Below are positions 1 through 6,894 of a stretch of DNA of 7,288 nt, piece by piece. The notes under the pieces are model-generated. The model was not told the origin of the DNA. It worked only from the letters and a program-made list of their open reading frames with translations, and did not search any database. The number at the start of each line of letters is the position of its first letter. The first letter of the stretch is position 1. A program made the translations under genes and the position numbers. Origin of the DNA: Gemmatimonadota bacterium (GTDB taxonomy: Bacteria; Latescibacterota; UBA2968; UBA8231); contig VXZF01000481.1 in the NCBI GenBank assembly GCA_009845645.1, positions 1 through 7,288 of the forward strand, written 5' to 3'.

Positions 1-170
1 ACCCCCATCCCGAGGAAGTCCTCTTAGACGGCTTCCGCGACTACGTGCTCAACGACGTGGAGCCGCCCTTCTCTGGCCCGCGCAACCTAGCCACGGTGGG
101 CCTGATCAATGCCTTAGGAGCCTCATCGGAGCAAGGCGTTGTGATCGACTTTGACGAGTACATGGCTTAG
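1..170 (+). CDS. Gfo/Idh/MocA-like oxidoreductase, C-terminal end (partial)
   Basis: Only the last 55 codons are visible. They read in the frame starting at base 3 and end at TAG 168-170; the 5' part lies outside the window. The peptide runs from PHPEEVLLDGFRDYVLND through PPFSG and NLATVGLINALGASSE to a VVIDFDEYMA end. This resembles the C-terminal helix-strand segment of Gfo/Idh/MocA NAD(P)-dependent sugar or inositol dehydrogenases: an 'L..F.. .V' helix, a 'PP.sG..nL.tv.lI.A...S' helix that contributes to the dimer/substrate side, then a short closing strand. The nucleotide-binding Rossmann half is not visible, so neither substrate nor cofactor can be judged. The family call rests on this tail pattern alone and is moderate; another alpha/beta enzyme tail is possible. 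Confidence 0.55.
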   Translation, partial: PHPEEVLLDGFRDYVLNDVEPPFSGPRNLATVGLINALGASSEQGVVIDFDEYMA

Positions 171-182
171 TGCGTTCCCACC

Positions 183-227
183 TGCGGCGACTGTGTACCG
201 CTCATAAGTCTCGCCGCATTTCGTTTT
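183..227 (+). terminator. Possible rho-independent terminator after the oxidoreductase gene
   Basis: TGCGGCGA (183-190) is perfectly repeated in inverted form as TCGCCGCA (211-218), and a T-rich stretch (TTTCGTTTT, 219-227) follows directly. It starts 13 bases after the TAG of the upstream gene. The 20-base loop is long and the T tract is interrupted, so the call is tentative. An alternative pairing uses GAC/GTC (189-191 with 208-210) and bulges two bases. If real, it would separate the oxidoreductase transcript from the binding-protein gene that begins at 270. Confidence 0.4.
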
Positions 228-269
228 GCCAAAAAGAATACGTGGCTCAGCATCCCGAATCCCTACAAA

Positions 270-1442
270 GTGAATATCAGAAATTTTACCAGATTTGTAT
301 TTGTTTTGGCGATTGCTGCGCTGGCTGTGGGGCTTTCCGCTTGCGATGAATCCGGCTCGGTTCTGTCGAGTGGAGAAACACCTCAGCTAGAAGGACTCCG
401 TGGAGAAATTCCCATTGGCGTCGTCTTGCCTATTACAGGGAAGCTCGCTGCGGTGGGCTTGCGGATGAGCCAAGGAATTGAGTTGGCTCTTGAAGAGATT
501 AACAACTCACAACTCAGCGATGTGAGAATTAAATTCATCATTGAAGACGATCAGACCACCGTTGAGGGTGCCGTTGAAGCCTTCAATAAATTGATCCATC
601 AAGACGGCGTATCCGTTATCCTCGGGCCCGCTAGTTCAAGTGCAGGCGAAGAGGCATTTCCAATCGCACAACAGAATGGAGTTGTGGCACTTAGCCCGAC
701 TTCTGGTGCCTCTGGCCTGAGTGCAATTGGCGATTTTATCTTTCGCGCTAGTCTTACCGCAGATGTGATTATCCCCAATAGCGTCAAGGTAACTCATGCA
801 AAACTCGGCTATCAACGAGTGGCCACCATAGTTGACAGCGTCGAGCTCGTCGCTCGGAGTAGCGACAAGGTGTGGAGGGAAGCCCTCACAGAGAGCGGTG
901 TTGAAATTATGACTAGAGAAATTTTCCAAAGTGGCGATAGCGACTTTTCCCTCCTGTTGACTCGGATAATGGCGTTAAATCCTGACGCTATCTTTATCTC
1001 CGCTTTACCAACAGACATGCCTAACATTCTGATTCAAGCTCGTGAGCTCGGCATTCCCTACTCGATTCCCTTTATTGTTGCTCAAGTGAGTATAGACGAA
1101 GTGCTAACCGCAGGAGCTGCTGCCGAGGGTCTGATAACTTCTGCTAGCTGGATCAGCACGGCTGATACACCGGGGAATCAAGCCTTCGTTCAGAATTACA
1201 GTGCAAAATACGGTGTCGAACCGAGCATCTATGCGGCGCAGTCGTACGCCTCCGTATATATTCTGGCAGAGGCGATTGCCAACGCCCAATCTACCGGTTC
1301 AACCGCGATTCGCGACGCCATGGCAAACCTCTCAGATTTTGACACTGTTTTGGGTAAGTTCTCTTTTAACGACATTGGGGACACGGTTTACGACCCAGTC
1401 ATGCTGATTGTCGAAAACGGCGAGTTTCAGGCCTTCGAGTAA
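270..1442 (+). CDS. ABC transporter substrate-binding lipoprotein, branched-chain amino acid/amide class (LivJ-like)
   Basis: This 390-residue protein is a probable extracytoplasmic solute receptor of the Leu/Ile/Val-binding type (periplasmic binding protein type I fold, Peripla_BP_6). Residues 1-25 form a lipoprotein signal: basic start, hydrophobic stretch FVFVLAIAALAVGL, lipobox LSAC with Cys25. Residue +2 after Cys is Asp, which in enterobacteria marks inner-membrane retention. The mature domain starts near residue 46 with IPIGVVLPITGKLAAVG and a helix MSQGIELALEEIN. Typical family landmarks follow: EDDQ (92-95), VILGPASSSA (116-125), VVALSPTS (138-145), LNPDAIFIS (236-244) and a YASVYILAEAI helix (326-336). 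Length is normal for the family. The start is GTG at 270; no other in-frame start preserves the signal peptide, and no clear Shine-Dalgarno precedes it. No permease or ATPase genes are adjacent. The M19 gene follows 56 bases downstream on the same strand. G+C is visibly lower than in the neighbours. The ligand cannot be told from sequence; amino acids, amides or urea are all possible. Confidence 0.88.
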   Translation: MNIRNFTRFVFVLAIAALAVGLSACDESGSVLSSGETPQLEGLRGEIPIGVVLPITGKLAAVGLRMSQGIELALEEINNSQLSDVRIKFIIEDDQTTVEGAVEAFNKLIHQDGVSVILGPASSSAGEEAFPIAQQNGVVALSPTSGASGLSAIGDFIFRASLTADVIIPNSVKVTHAKLGYQRVATIVDSVELVARSSDKVWREALTESGVEIMTREIFQSGDSDFSLLLTRIMALNPDAIFISALPTDMPNILIQARELGIPYSIPFIVAQVSIDEVLTAGAAAEGLITSASWISTADTPGNQAFVQNYSAKYGVEPSIYAAQSYASVYILAEAIANAQSTGSTAIRDAMANLSDFDTVLGKFSFNDIGDTVYDPVMLIVENGEFQAFE

Positions 1443-1493
1443 TCCGCAGAAATGGAAACGACCTCCTGCCGCTGTAGGTTGGAGATGCTGAAT

Positions 1494-1499
1494 AAGGGG
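1494..1499 (+). promoter_or_regulatory. Probable ribosome binding site deciding the M19 start
   Basis: AAGGGG-like purine run (AAGGGG, bases 1494-1499 region). A GTG codon at 1499 overlaps the end of this run and so could not use it. ATG at 1511 lies 11 bases downstream and ATG at 1517 lies 17 bases downstream. ATG 1511 is therefore preferred, although the match to AGGAGG is only partial. Confidence 0.4.
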
Positions 1500-1510
1500 T
1501 GAACGCAATA

Positions 1511-2539
1511 ATGCCGATGGACGAACAGACTGCCCGCAGCCTGCATCAAGACTCCTTGGTCATCGATTCGCACAACGACAGCATCGTCGCCCTGATCCGT
1601 CGGGGCATGTCCATAGACGGCGCACAGCGCGCTGATTTTCACCAGCGCGACGGGGCTGTTGCTTATTTGCGCCAGTACCAGCCGCCGGGCGATGGCGTTC
1701 AGCTCGACTTGTCCAAAGCTCGCGCAGGTGGGCTGGACGCGGCGTTTTTCGCCGTTGATTGCACCCGCCCGTGGGGCAATCACTTGCTCTACTGCATGGA
1801 TGCCTTGGGCCATTTTTTACAGGAAGTGGAAGAGCACAGCGAGGGCATTGCCATTGCGCGTTGTGCGGCTGACATTGAGCGCGCCCTCGCCGAGGGTCGC
1901 CTAGCGGCCATACTGGCAGTGGAAAACAGCGATGCACTGGAGAAAAGCCCTCACATCCTGCCGCTGCTCTACCAGTTGGGCGTCCGCGCCATGACCCTCA
2001 CCCATAGCACCCGCTCTTGGGCTGGAGATGGCTGCGAGGTAGCAGGAGGAGGAGGCCTGACCGGCTTTGGCCGCCAGCTACTGGGGCAGATGAACGAACT
2101 AGGCGTGGTCGTCGATGTGTCCCATCTCAACGAGCCGGGCTTTTGGGATGTAGCCCAAGCGGCCCAAGCTCCTTTTATGGCCACCCATAGCTGCTGCCGC
2201 GCCCTCTGCGACCACCCGCGCAACCTCCGCGACGAGCAGTTGCGCGCCCTCGCCGAAAAGGGCGGGGTCGTGGCCATCACGTTTGTCCCGGACTTTATCG
2301 ACGCGCACAACCCCACCTTCGACGGCCTGCTCGATCACATTGAACACGCGGTCGCCGTCGCTGGCATCGACCACGTCGGCTTAGGGTCGGACTTTGACGG
2401 CGGTGGCCTGCTGTTGGAAGACGCGACCTGCCTCCCGGACATTGCGGTGGGATTGGCTAAACGCGGCTATGCGGAAGCCGATGTCCGCAAAATTCTCGGC
2501 GCGAACCAACTGCGGTTCCTGCAACAGGTTATCGGCTGA
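1511..2539 (+). CDS. Membrane dipeptidase family M19 (renal dipeptidase-like)
   Basis: This 342-residue zinc dipeptidase of the amidohydrolase-related M19 family hydrolyses dipeptides, in some members with a D-residue at the C-terminal side. All metal-ligand positions known from human renal dipeptidase can be placed (numbering from ATG 1511): His21 and Asp23 in IDSHND, the bridging Glu138 in AVEN, His205 in VVDVSH, His226 in MATHS, and Asp294 in GLGSDFDGG. The substrate-contacting Arg falls in HPRNLRDEQL. MTLTHSTRSWAGDG matches the family's 'LTH...' segment. There is no signal peptide or membrane segment, so the enzyme is probably cytoplasmic as in other bacterial members. Length is typical. 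The alternative GTG start at 1499 adds four residues but overlaps its own ribosome site. It may be cotranscribed with the binding protein 56 bases upstream. Its 3' end overlaps the convergent M32 gene by 11 bases. Which dipeptides are cleaved is unknown. Confidence 0.95.
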   Translation: MPMDEQTARSLHQDSLVIDSHNDSIVALIRRGMSIDGAQRADFHQRDGAVAYLRQYQPPGDGVQLDLSKARAGGLDAAFFAVDCTRPWGNHLLYCMDALGHFLQEVEEHSEGIAIARCAADIERALAEGRLAAILAVENSDALEKSPHILPLLYQLGVRAMTLTHSTRSWAGDGCEVAGGGGLTGFGRQLLGQMNELGVVVDVSHLNEPGFWDVAQAAQAPFMATHSCCRALCDHPRNLRDEQLRALAEKGGVVAITFVPDFIDAHNPTFDGLLDHIEHAVAVAGIDHVGLGSDFDGGGLLLEDATCLPDIAVGLAKRGYAEADVRKILGANQLRFLQQVIG

Positions 2540-4028
2540 GGCCGTAGAGCGCGCCGAACTTCTCCCACAAGTAGTCGATGAAGTAATCGGCACTCAGCTT
2601 TGCGCCCGTCACCTCCTCGACTAATTCACTGGCCGTCGCCCGCGCGCCGCGGGCATGGATTTTCTCGTTGAGCCAAGTCTTGAGCGGCCCGAATGCGCCC
2701 TGCGCGATCTGTGCTTCGAGGTCTGGCAAGTCCTGGTGGGCTTGGTGAAAAAATTGGGCTGCGTACAGGTTGCCCAGCGTATAGGTTGGGAAATAGCCCA
2801 GTAGGCCGCAGGACCAGTGCGTGTCTTGGAGCACGCCGAGGGCGTCGTTGGGTGGACGGATGCCCAAGTATTGCTCCAGCCGCTCGTTCCACACCTCGGG
2901 CAACTCCGCCACGGCAACCCGCCCCTCAATTAGATCGCACTCCAGTTCAAAACGCAGCAGGATGTGGAGGTTGTACGTCACCTCGTCGGCCTCGACCCGG
3001 ATTAGCGACGGTTCGACTTGATTGACCGCCGCGTAAAAAGCGTCTAGACCGACCGCGCTGAGTTGCTGGGGAAAAAGCACTTGTAGCTTAGGCAGGTAGT
3101 GCGTCCAAAAGGCTTTGCTGCGGCCGACCATGTTCTCCCACAGCCGCGATTGCGACTCGTGGATGCCCAGCGAGACGCTCGCGCCGGCCGGAGTACCGAT
3201 CGCATCGGCGGGCAGGCCCTGTTCGTACAGCCCGTGCCCGGCCTCGTGGATGGTGCCAAAAAGCGAGCCGGGCAGCCAATCGGCACTGTAGCGCGTCGTC
3301 AGCCGCACGTCGTCGCGGGACGTGCCCGCGCAAAACGGATGCACCGCCAAGTCGAGCCGTCCGGCCTCTAGGTCAAAGCCCATGTCCGCTAACACCTGTT
3401 GTCCCAAAAGCTCCTGTTGCTTGATGGGGTATTCTTGGTCGAGTACGCCCCGCGCTGGGTACCGTCCGGTGGCGGCGATCTGCTCGACTAGCGACACGAG
3501 TTGCTCTTTGAGCTGGGCAAAGACCGGGGCGATTTCCTCGGCCCGCGCATAAGGCTCGTACTCGTCGAGCAGCGCGTTGTACATCGCGCCTTCGTACCCG
3601 ACCCGCTCGGCCACTTCCTTTTTGAGCGCGACTATTTTCTCCAGCCAAAGCTGGAAGAGCGCGAAGTCCGATTTTTCTCGCGCCTCGATCCAAGCCTCGT
3701 GCCCCAAGGACTCGGTCTGGCTCAGCTCGATGACCAGCTCCTTGGGGAGCTTGAGCGACCGGCTCTGCTGGTGGTCGATTTCGCGGACGTTGACGACTGC
3801 GTCGCCCGTTAGTTCGGCGTCCTTGAGGTCGGCTACGAGCGCGACTAGCTCCGGTGCGGTGAGCCGCTCGTGGTACAGACCGGCCAAGGTCCCCATCGCC
3901 CTAGCCCGCATGGGTGCACCGCGCGGCGGCATATAGGTCTCTTGGTCCCAGCTCATTAGCCCCTGCGCGTGGTTTATGTCGGATAGTTCGTGGAGGCGTT
4001 CTACAAAAGCGTCATACGTATTGCTCAT
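2529..4028 (-). CDS. Metallocarboxypeptidase family M32 (thermostable carboxypeptidase Taq-like)
   Basis: A complete 499-residue M32 carboxypeptidase, the usual length for the family (~500), removing C-terminal residues from peptides with broad specificity, probably in the cytoplasm since no signal sequence is present. All family signature motifs are visible in order: HPF (230-232), DVRLT (240-244, the DxRxT motif), zinc-binding HEAGH (261-265, codons at 3248-3234) with catalytic Glu262, HESQSRLWEN (290-299) supplying third zinc ligand Glu291, IRVEADE (343-349) and GVLQDTHW (398-405, the GxxQDxHW motif). The N-terminal helix with LMSWDQETYMPP (24-35) is also characteristic. The start is ATG at 4028, supported by AAGGAAAG (complement of 4037-4044) eight bases upstream. 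The stop is TAA (2531-2529), inside the last codons of the convergent M19 gene. It diverges from the secreted protein gene across a 155-base gap. The intact motif set implies an active enzyme. Confidence 0.97.
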   Translation of the reverse strand: MSNTYDAFVERLHELSDINHAQGLMSWDQETYMPPRGAPMRARAMGTLAGLYHERLTAPELVALVADLKDAELTGDAVVNVREIDHQQSRSLKLPKELVIELSQTESLGHEAWIEAREKSDFALFQLWLEKIVALKKEVAERVGYEGAMYNALLDEYEPYARAEEIAPVFAQLKEQLVSLVEQIAATGRYPARGVLDQEYPIKQQELLGQQVLADMGFDLEAGRLDLAVHPFCAGTSRDDVRLTTRYSADWLPGSLFGTIHEAGHGLYEQGLPADAIGTPAGASVSLGIHESQSRLWENMVGRSKAFWTHYLPKLQVLFPQQLSAVGLDAFYAAVNQVEPSLIRVEADEVTYNLHILLRFELECDLIEGRVAVAELPEVWNERLEQYLGIRPPNDALGVLQDTHWSCGLLGYFPTYTLGNLYAAQFFHQAHQDLPDLEAQIAQGAFGPLKTWLNEKIHARGARATASELVEEVTGAKLSADYFIDYLWEKFGALYGLSR

Positions 4029-4183
4029 GGCGTTGTCTTTCCTTACGTTGATTAAACGGTTTCTTGCACACGATTGCTTTCATGTGAATTTTTGCGTGTC
4101 TTCTGTCCAGAAATCTGAAAATACCAGCTCAAAAATCTGCTCTGGTCTGGCAACTAATGAGGGAATAATCTAGGAGGTTTTTC
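4029..4183. promoter_or_regulatory. Divergent intergenic region between M32 carboxypeptidase and secreted metalloprotease-like gene
   Basis: 155 non-coding bases separate two divergent start codons, so at least one promoter for each direction is expected here. The stretch is clearly richer in A/T than the M32 gene beside it. Both flanking genes have good ribosome sites inside it: AAGGAAAG for M32 (complement of 4037-4044) and AGGAGG (4172-4177), six bases before ATG 4184. I could not settle on convincing -35/-10 pairs in either direction, nor on an operator palindrome. A 65-codon open frame crossing the region lacks a ribosome site and family resemblance. Confidence 0.45.
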
Positions 4184-6877
4184 ATGATACACCACTTTTC
4201 TGTTCGGTTCGTCCTGGTCTTCATCGCTTGCCTTGCCAGTTCTCATCTGTGTCTGGCCTATACGTTTCATTGGGAGATAGACCAGACGCTTGATGGGACT
4301 GAGGAGGCGACGCTGATCGAGCCAGTCAAGGTCGTGCTATCAGGCCAAGCCGTAGAGGTGGCTTCGCATAGCGCGTCATTGTTTCTAAAGCAAAAGTACT
4401 CGGTTCACTTGAATAGCGCGTGGAGTGCCGAGCAAGCTCACGGCCTGCTGCAGACCTTTGAGTCAATTCCCCAAAATACCAACGACCCCTCCGAGGCCGA
4501 ATTGACAGTACAGCCTTCTGTGTGGCGAATAAGTCAACGCCACATAGAAAACGATATTGAGATAAAGATCGTAAACGGGCAGCGGGTCGTCACCATTGCG
4601 GAGGAAGCCTTTACCTATGCGCGGCCGCTGATGGCAGAAATCGACGGGGTGCGCGGACACTTCTTTTCCAAAAGGCTCCACCGCGCTGTTGTGCGGTTCG
4701 TAACGGACAACGGGGCCTCAAGGGAAGTACTCGAGCATATTCTGTTTGAACGCTACGGGATCAGTCTGCAGGTGGACTATCGAGAGTTGACCCGGAACAC
4801 CACCCAAGAAGGCGCCAGTCGGTTCATGTCCTTCAAAGACGAAGAATTGCTTGCAATCATCTCCATGCTCGAAGAGTCTCCCAAGGGCATGCTCCACACG
4901 CCTGGACTCGATTACATGGTGCGCCGCCTAGATGGCACACCGCATCCTTTCTACCCACAGGCTCCGGCTGTTGCCTGGCCCCAAGCGGGCTATATAGAGT
5001 TTGCCGAGTCTGCCTTTAAGAGCCAGGGCTTAGACTACATGCACCGGCTGATTGTCCACGAAAAGGCGCATTTTCTTTGGGAGCATCTGTTTGACGAACA
5101 ACTCAAAAGAGATTGGATCGAACTGGGTGGCTGGTATTTCCAAGATACGTGCCAAGAAGGAGACTCCCTGTTGGGCCTTGTGGATTGTGAAAGGTGGTCA
5201 ACGACCAAACAAACAGAGTTCGTATCGGCCTATGCTCATGCCCATGATCCAAATGAAGATATGGCCGAAAGCATCAGCGACTACATCGTCAATCCCGACA
5301 AACTGCGCTCTCGTTCGCCGGCAAAATACGAGTTCATTCAAAACCGCATCATGCACGGGACGCGCTATATCTCGCAGATACGCGAGGATCTGACCTTTGA
5401 GGTGTACAACCTCTATCCCGACAACGTCTATCCGGGCCGCATTATTCGGGTGGATATACAAGTCGACGGCAAGCCCAAAGAAGACAAAGAAGTAACCATT
5501 GAGATCGAGCTGCACAATGAAGGCGATCAAGACACGGCACAAGCCTCTGCGGTGCGGGTCTATAGCGAAAGGGGTACGTCTTTCGATATTTGGCTCTATC
5601 CAATAGACAGCAATGGGCATTGGGTCGAGACGAGCCACATCTTGCGCGGCCATGAGACCCTATCGAAGTATGCGGCTGCCGGGTATTGGCGACCCACTCA
5701 GATAAGCCTTCGGGATCCTCAAGGCAATGAACGGCATGGAGGACAAAATGATTTCGGCTGGGGTCTGTATCTTGACAATCCGTTGGCCGACGATACAGCC
5801 CCTCAATATGTGCCGGGGTCGATGAAGCTGTCTTTGTCCGAAGGATCAGAAAGAGGGCGGGCCTATCAGATCTTGACGGCCACATGGGACGTGATTGAAG
5901 AAAACGGCGTCACCTTCGTTTTTGCCTACGCCAACGACGAGATCGAGGATACATACTCCAGGCTCGCAGAGTACGGGACGTTTGATCCCAAGACCAACAA
6001 AGCCCGTGTCGATCTGATAATCCCTGATTACTTTCCCAGCGGTCGGTATGAGATCAACTATGTGAACATGCAGGATGACGCCTTGAATCGGGGCGGCGTG
6101 TACTTTACCAGGCCGGGCCATGACCTAAGAGACGAGCCGGAGGCAATCGACGAGAAGCCCGCTTCCATCCAGATCAAGACGACCCGACCCGACACAGCAC
6201 CCCCTGTGCTGGATCTCAACAACATCAAAATATCAGCCGTGCCGACCAAGCCCGAAAAGCCAGACGGGGAAACCATCGTGGATATTTCTTTTCGGGTCAA
6301 AGACAACATCAGCGGCTATAGAAACACCGGTCTCTACCTGCGCGACCCTCAAGGAACTGAGCATCATTTCTGGCACGGGGGCCCGGACCAGTACAACATC
6401 TATTTCGTGGGCGATCCAACTGTTTACAAGACCTACGAGAAAACCATCGTCCTTCCGGTTGGCAGCATACCAGGCACGTGGGGCCTTGCTGAGATGAACG
6501 TCTCGGATAAGGCTCACAACGTGCTGCGGGCCAACTTCACCGAGATCGTTCGCTTCGAGGTCAGCGAGGCCAGCGCCAAACCCGTTGCCGACGCCTGGTA
6601 TGGCCTGCCTCTTTCGCAGAATTGGCCAAATCCGTTCAACAGCCAGACGACCATCTCGTACTTCCTAAATCGCTCGGGATCTGTTCGTCTCGACGTGTGG
6701 GCCTTGAACGGCCAGCGCATCGCCGTTCTGCGCGAAGGGAAAGCCGCGGCCGGCCGGCATAGCTTGGTATGGGATGGCTTGGATCGTCACGGTCGCGAAG
6801 TAGCCAGCGGCGTTTACCTCTACCGACTCATAACAGACCAGGGCGTTTTCACGCAAAAGCTGACCCTGATTAAGTAG
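4184..6877 (+). CDS. Secreted putative zinc metalloprotease (gluzincin-like) with C-terminal FlgD-like/T9SS-type sorting domain
   Basis: An 897-residue exported protein. Residues 1-25 are a Sec signal peptide (hydrophobic FVLVFIACLASS, likely cleavage after CLA). Residues 26-240 resemble no family I know. The core (about 241-395) has the gluzincin signature: HEKAH at 292-296 (two His zinc ligands and catalytic Glu293), then EFVSAYAHAHDPNEDMAES (345-363). Tyr350 and Glu358 match the spacing pattern of the Tyr and third-ligand Glu of anthrax lethal-factor-type peptidases. Residues about 400-795 look like successive beta-sandwich modules; LRDPQG occurs twice (509-514 and 719-724) and DTAP linkers sit at 537-540 and 670-673. 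Residues 808-897 form the C-terminal sorting domain: QNWPNPFN (812-819), LDVWALNGQRIAVL, WDGLD, GVYLYRL and a closing KLTLIK strand, as in FlgD-like Ig or type IX secretion tails. AGGAGG at 4172-4177 supports ATG 4184. The gene is alone on its strand here. Protease activity is inferred; the tail strongly suggests export to or beyond the outer membrane. Confidence 0.75.
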   Translation: MIHHFSVRFVLVFIACLASSHLCLAYTFHWEIDQTLDGTEEATLIEPVKVVLSGQAVEVASHSASLFLKQKYSVHLNSAWSAEQAHGLLQTFESIPQNTNDPSEAELTVQPSVWRISQRHIENDIEIKIVNGQRVVTIAEEAFTYARPLMAEIDGVRGHFFSKRLHRAVVRFVTDNGASREVLEHILFERYGISLQVDYRELTRNTTQEGASRFMSFKDEELLAIISMLEESPKGMLHTPGLDYMVRRLDGTPHPFYPQAPAVAWPQAGYIEFAESAFKSQGLDYMHRLIVHEKAHFLWEHLFDEQLKRDWIELGGWYFQDTCQEGDSLLGLVDCERWSTTKQTEFVSAYAHAHDPNEDMAESISDYIVNPDKLRSRSPAKYEFIQNRIMHGTRYISQIREDLTFEVYNLYPDNVYPGRIIRVDIQVDGKPKEDKEVTIEIELHNEGDQDTAQASAVRVYSERGTSFDIWLYPIDSNGHWVETSHILRGHETLSKYAAAGYWRPTQISLRDPQGNERHGGQNDFGWGLYLDNPLADDTAPQYVPGSMKLSLSEGSERGRAYQILTATWDVIEENGVTFVFAYANDEIEDTYSRLAEYGTFDPKTNKARVDLIIPDYFPSGRYEINYVNMQDDALNRGGVYFTRPGHDLRDEPEAIDEKPASIQIKTTRPDTAPPVLDLNNIKISAVPTKPEKPDGETIVDISFRVKDNISGYRNTGLYLRDPQGTEHHFWHGGPDQYNIYFVGDPTVYKTYEKTIVLPVGSIPGTWGLAEMNVSDKAHNVLRANFTEIVRFEVSEASAKPVADAWYGLPLSQNWPNPFNSQTTISYFLNRSGSVRLDVWALNGQRIAVLREGKAAAGRHSLVWDGLDRHGREVASGVYLYRLITDQGVFTQKLTLIK

Positions 6878-6894
6878 AGTTGATCTGCTCCGAC

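Noticed and set aside
1443..1498. Possible terminator or attenuator between the binding-protein and M19 genes
   Set aside because: Only four-base complementary pieces (ACCT/AGGT, CTCC/GGAG) and no T tract; nothing argues against read-through into the M19 gene.
2621..3936. Numerous long open frames on both strands across the M32 gene
   Set aside because: They are shadows from high G+C and third-position bias; their peptides are Arg/Pro/Ala-rich with no motifs, whereas the minus frame 4028-2529 contains every M32 signature.
3976..4173. 65-codon plus-strand frame spanning the M32 start and the divergent intergenic region
   Set aside because: No ribosome site, overlaps the 5' end of M32 antisense, and the peptide resembles nothing known; the region is better read as regulatory.
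5198..5885. Two overlapping 147-151 codon minus-strand frames within the secreted-protein gene
   Set aside because: Antisense to a frame with signal peptide, HExxH core and sorting domain; no ribosome sites or recognisable families.
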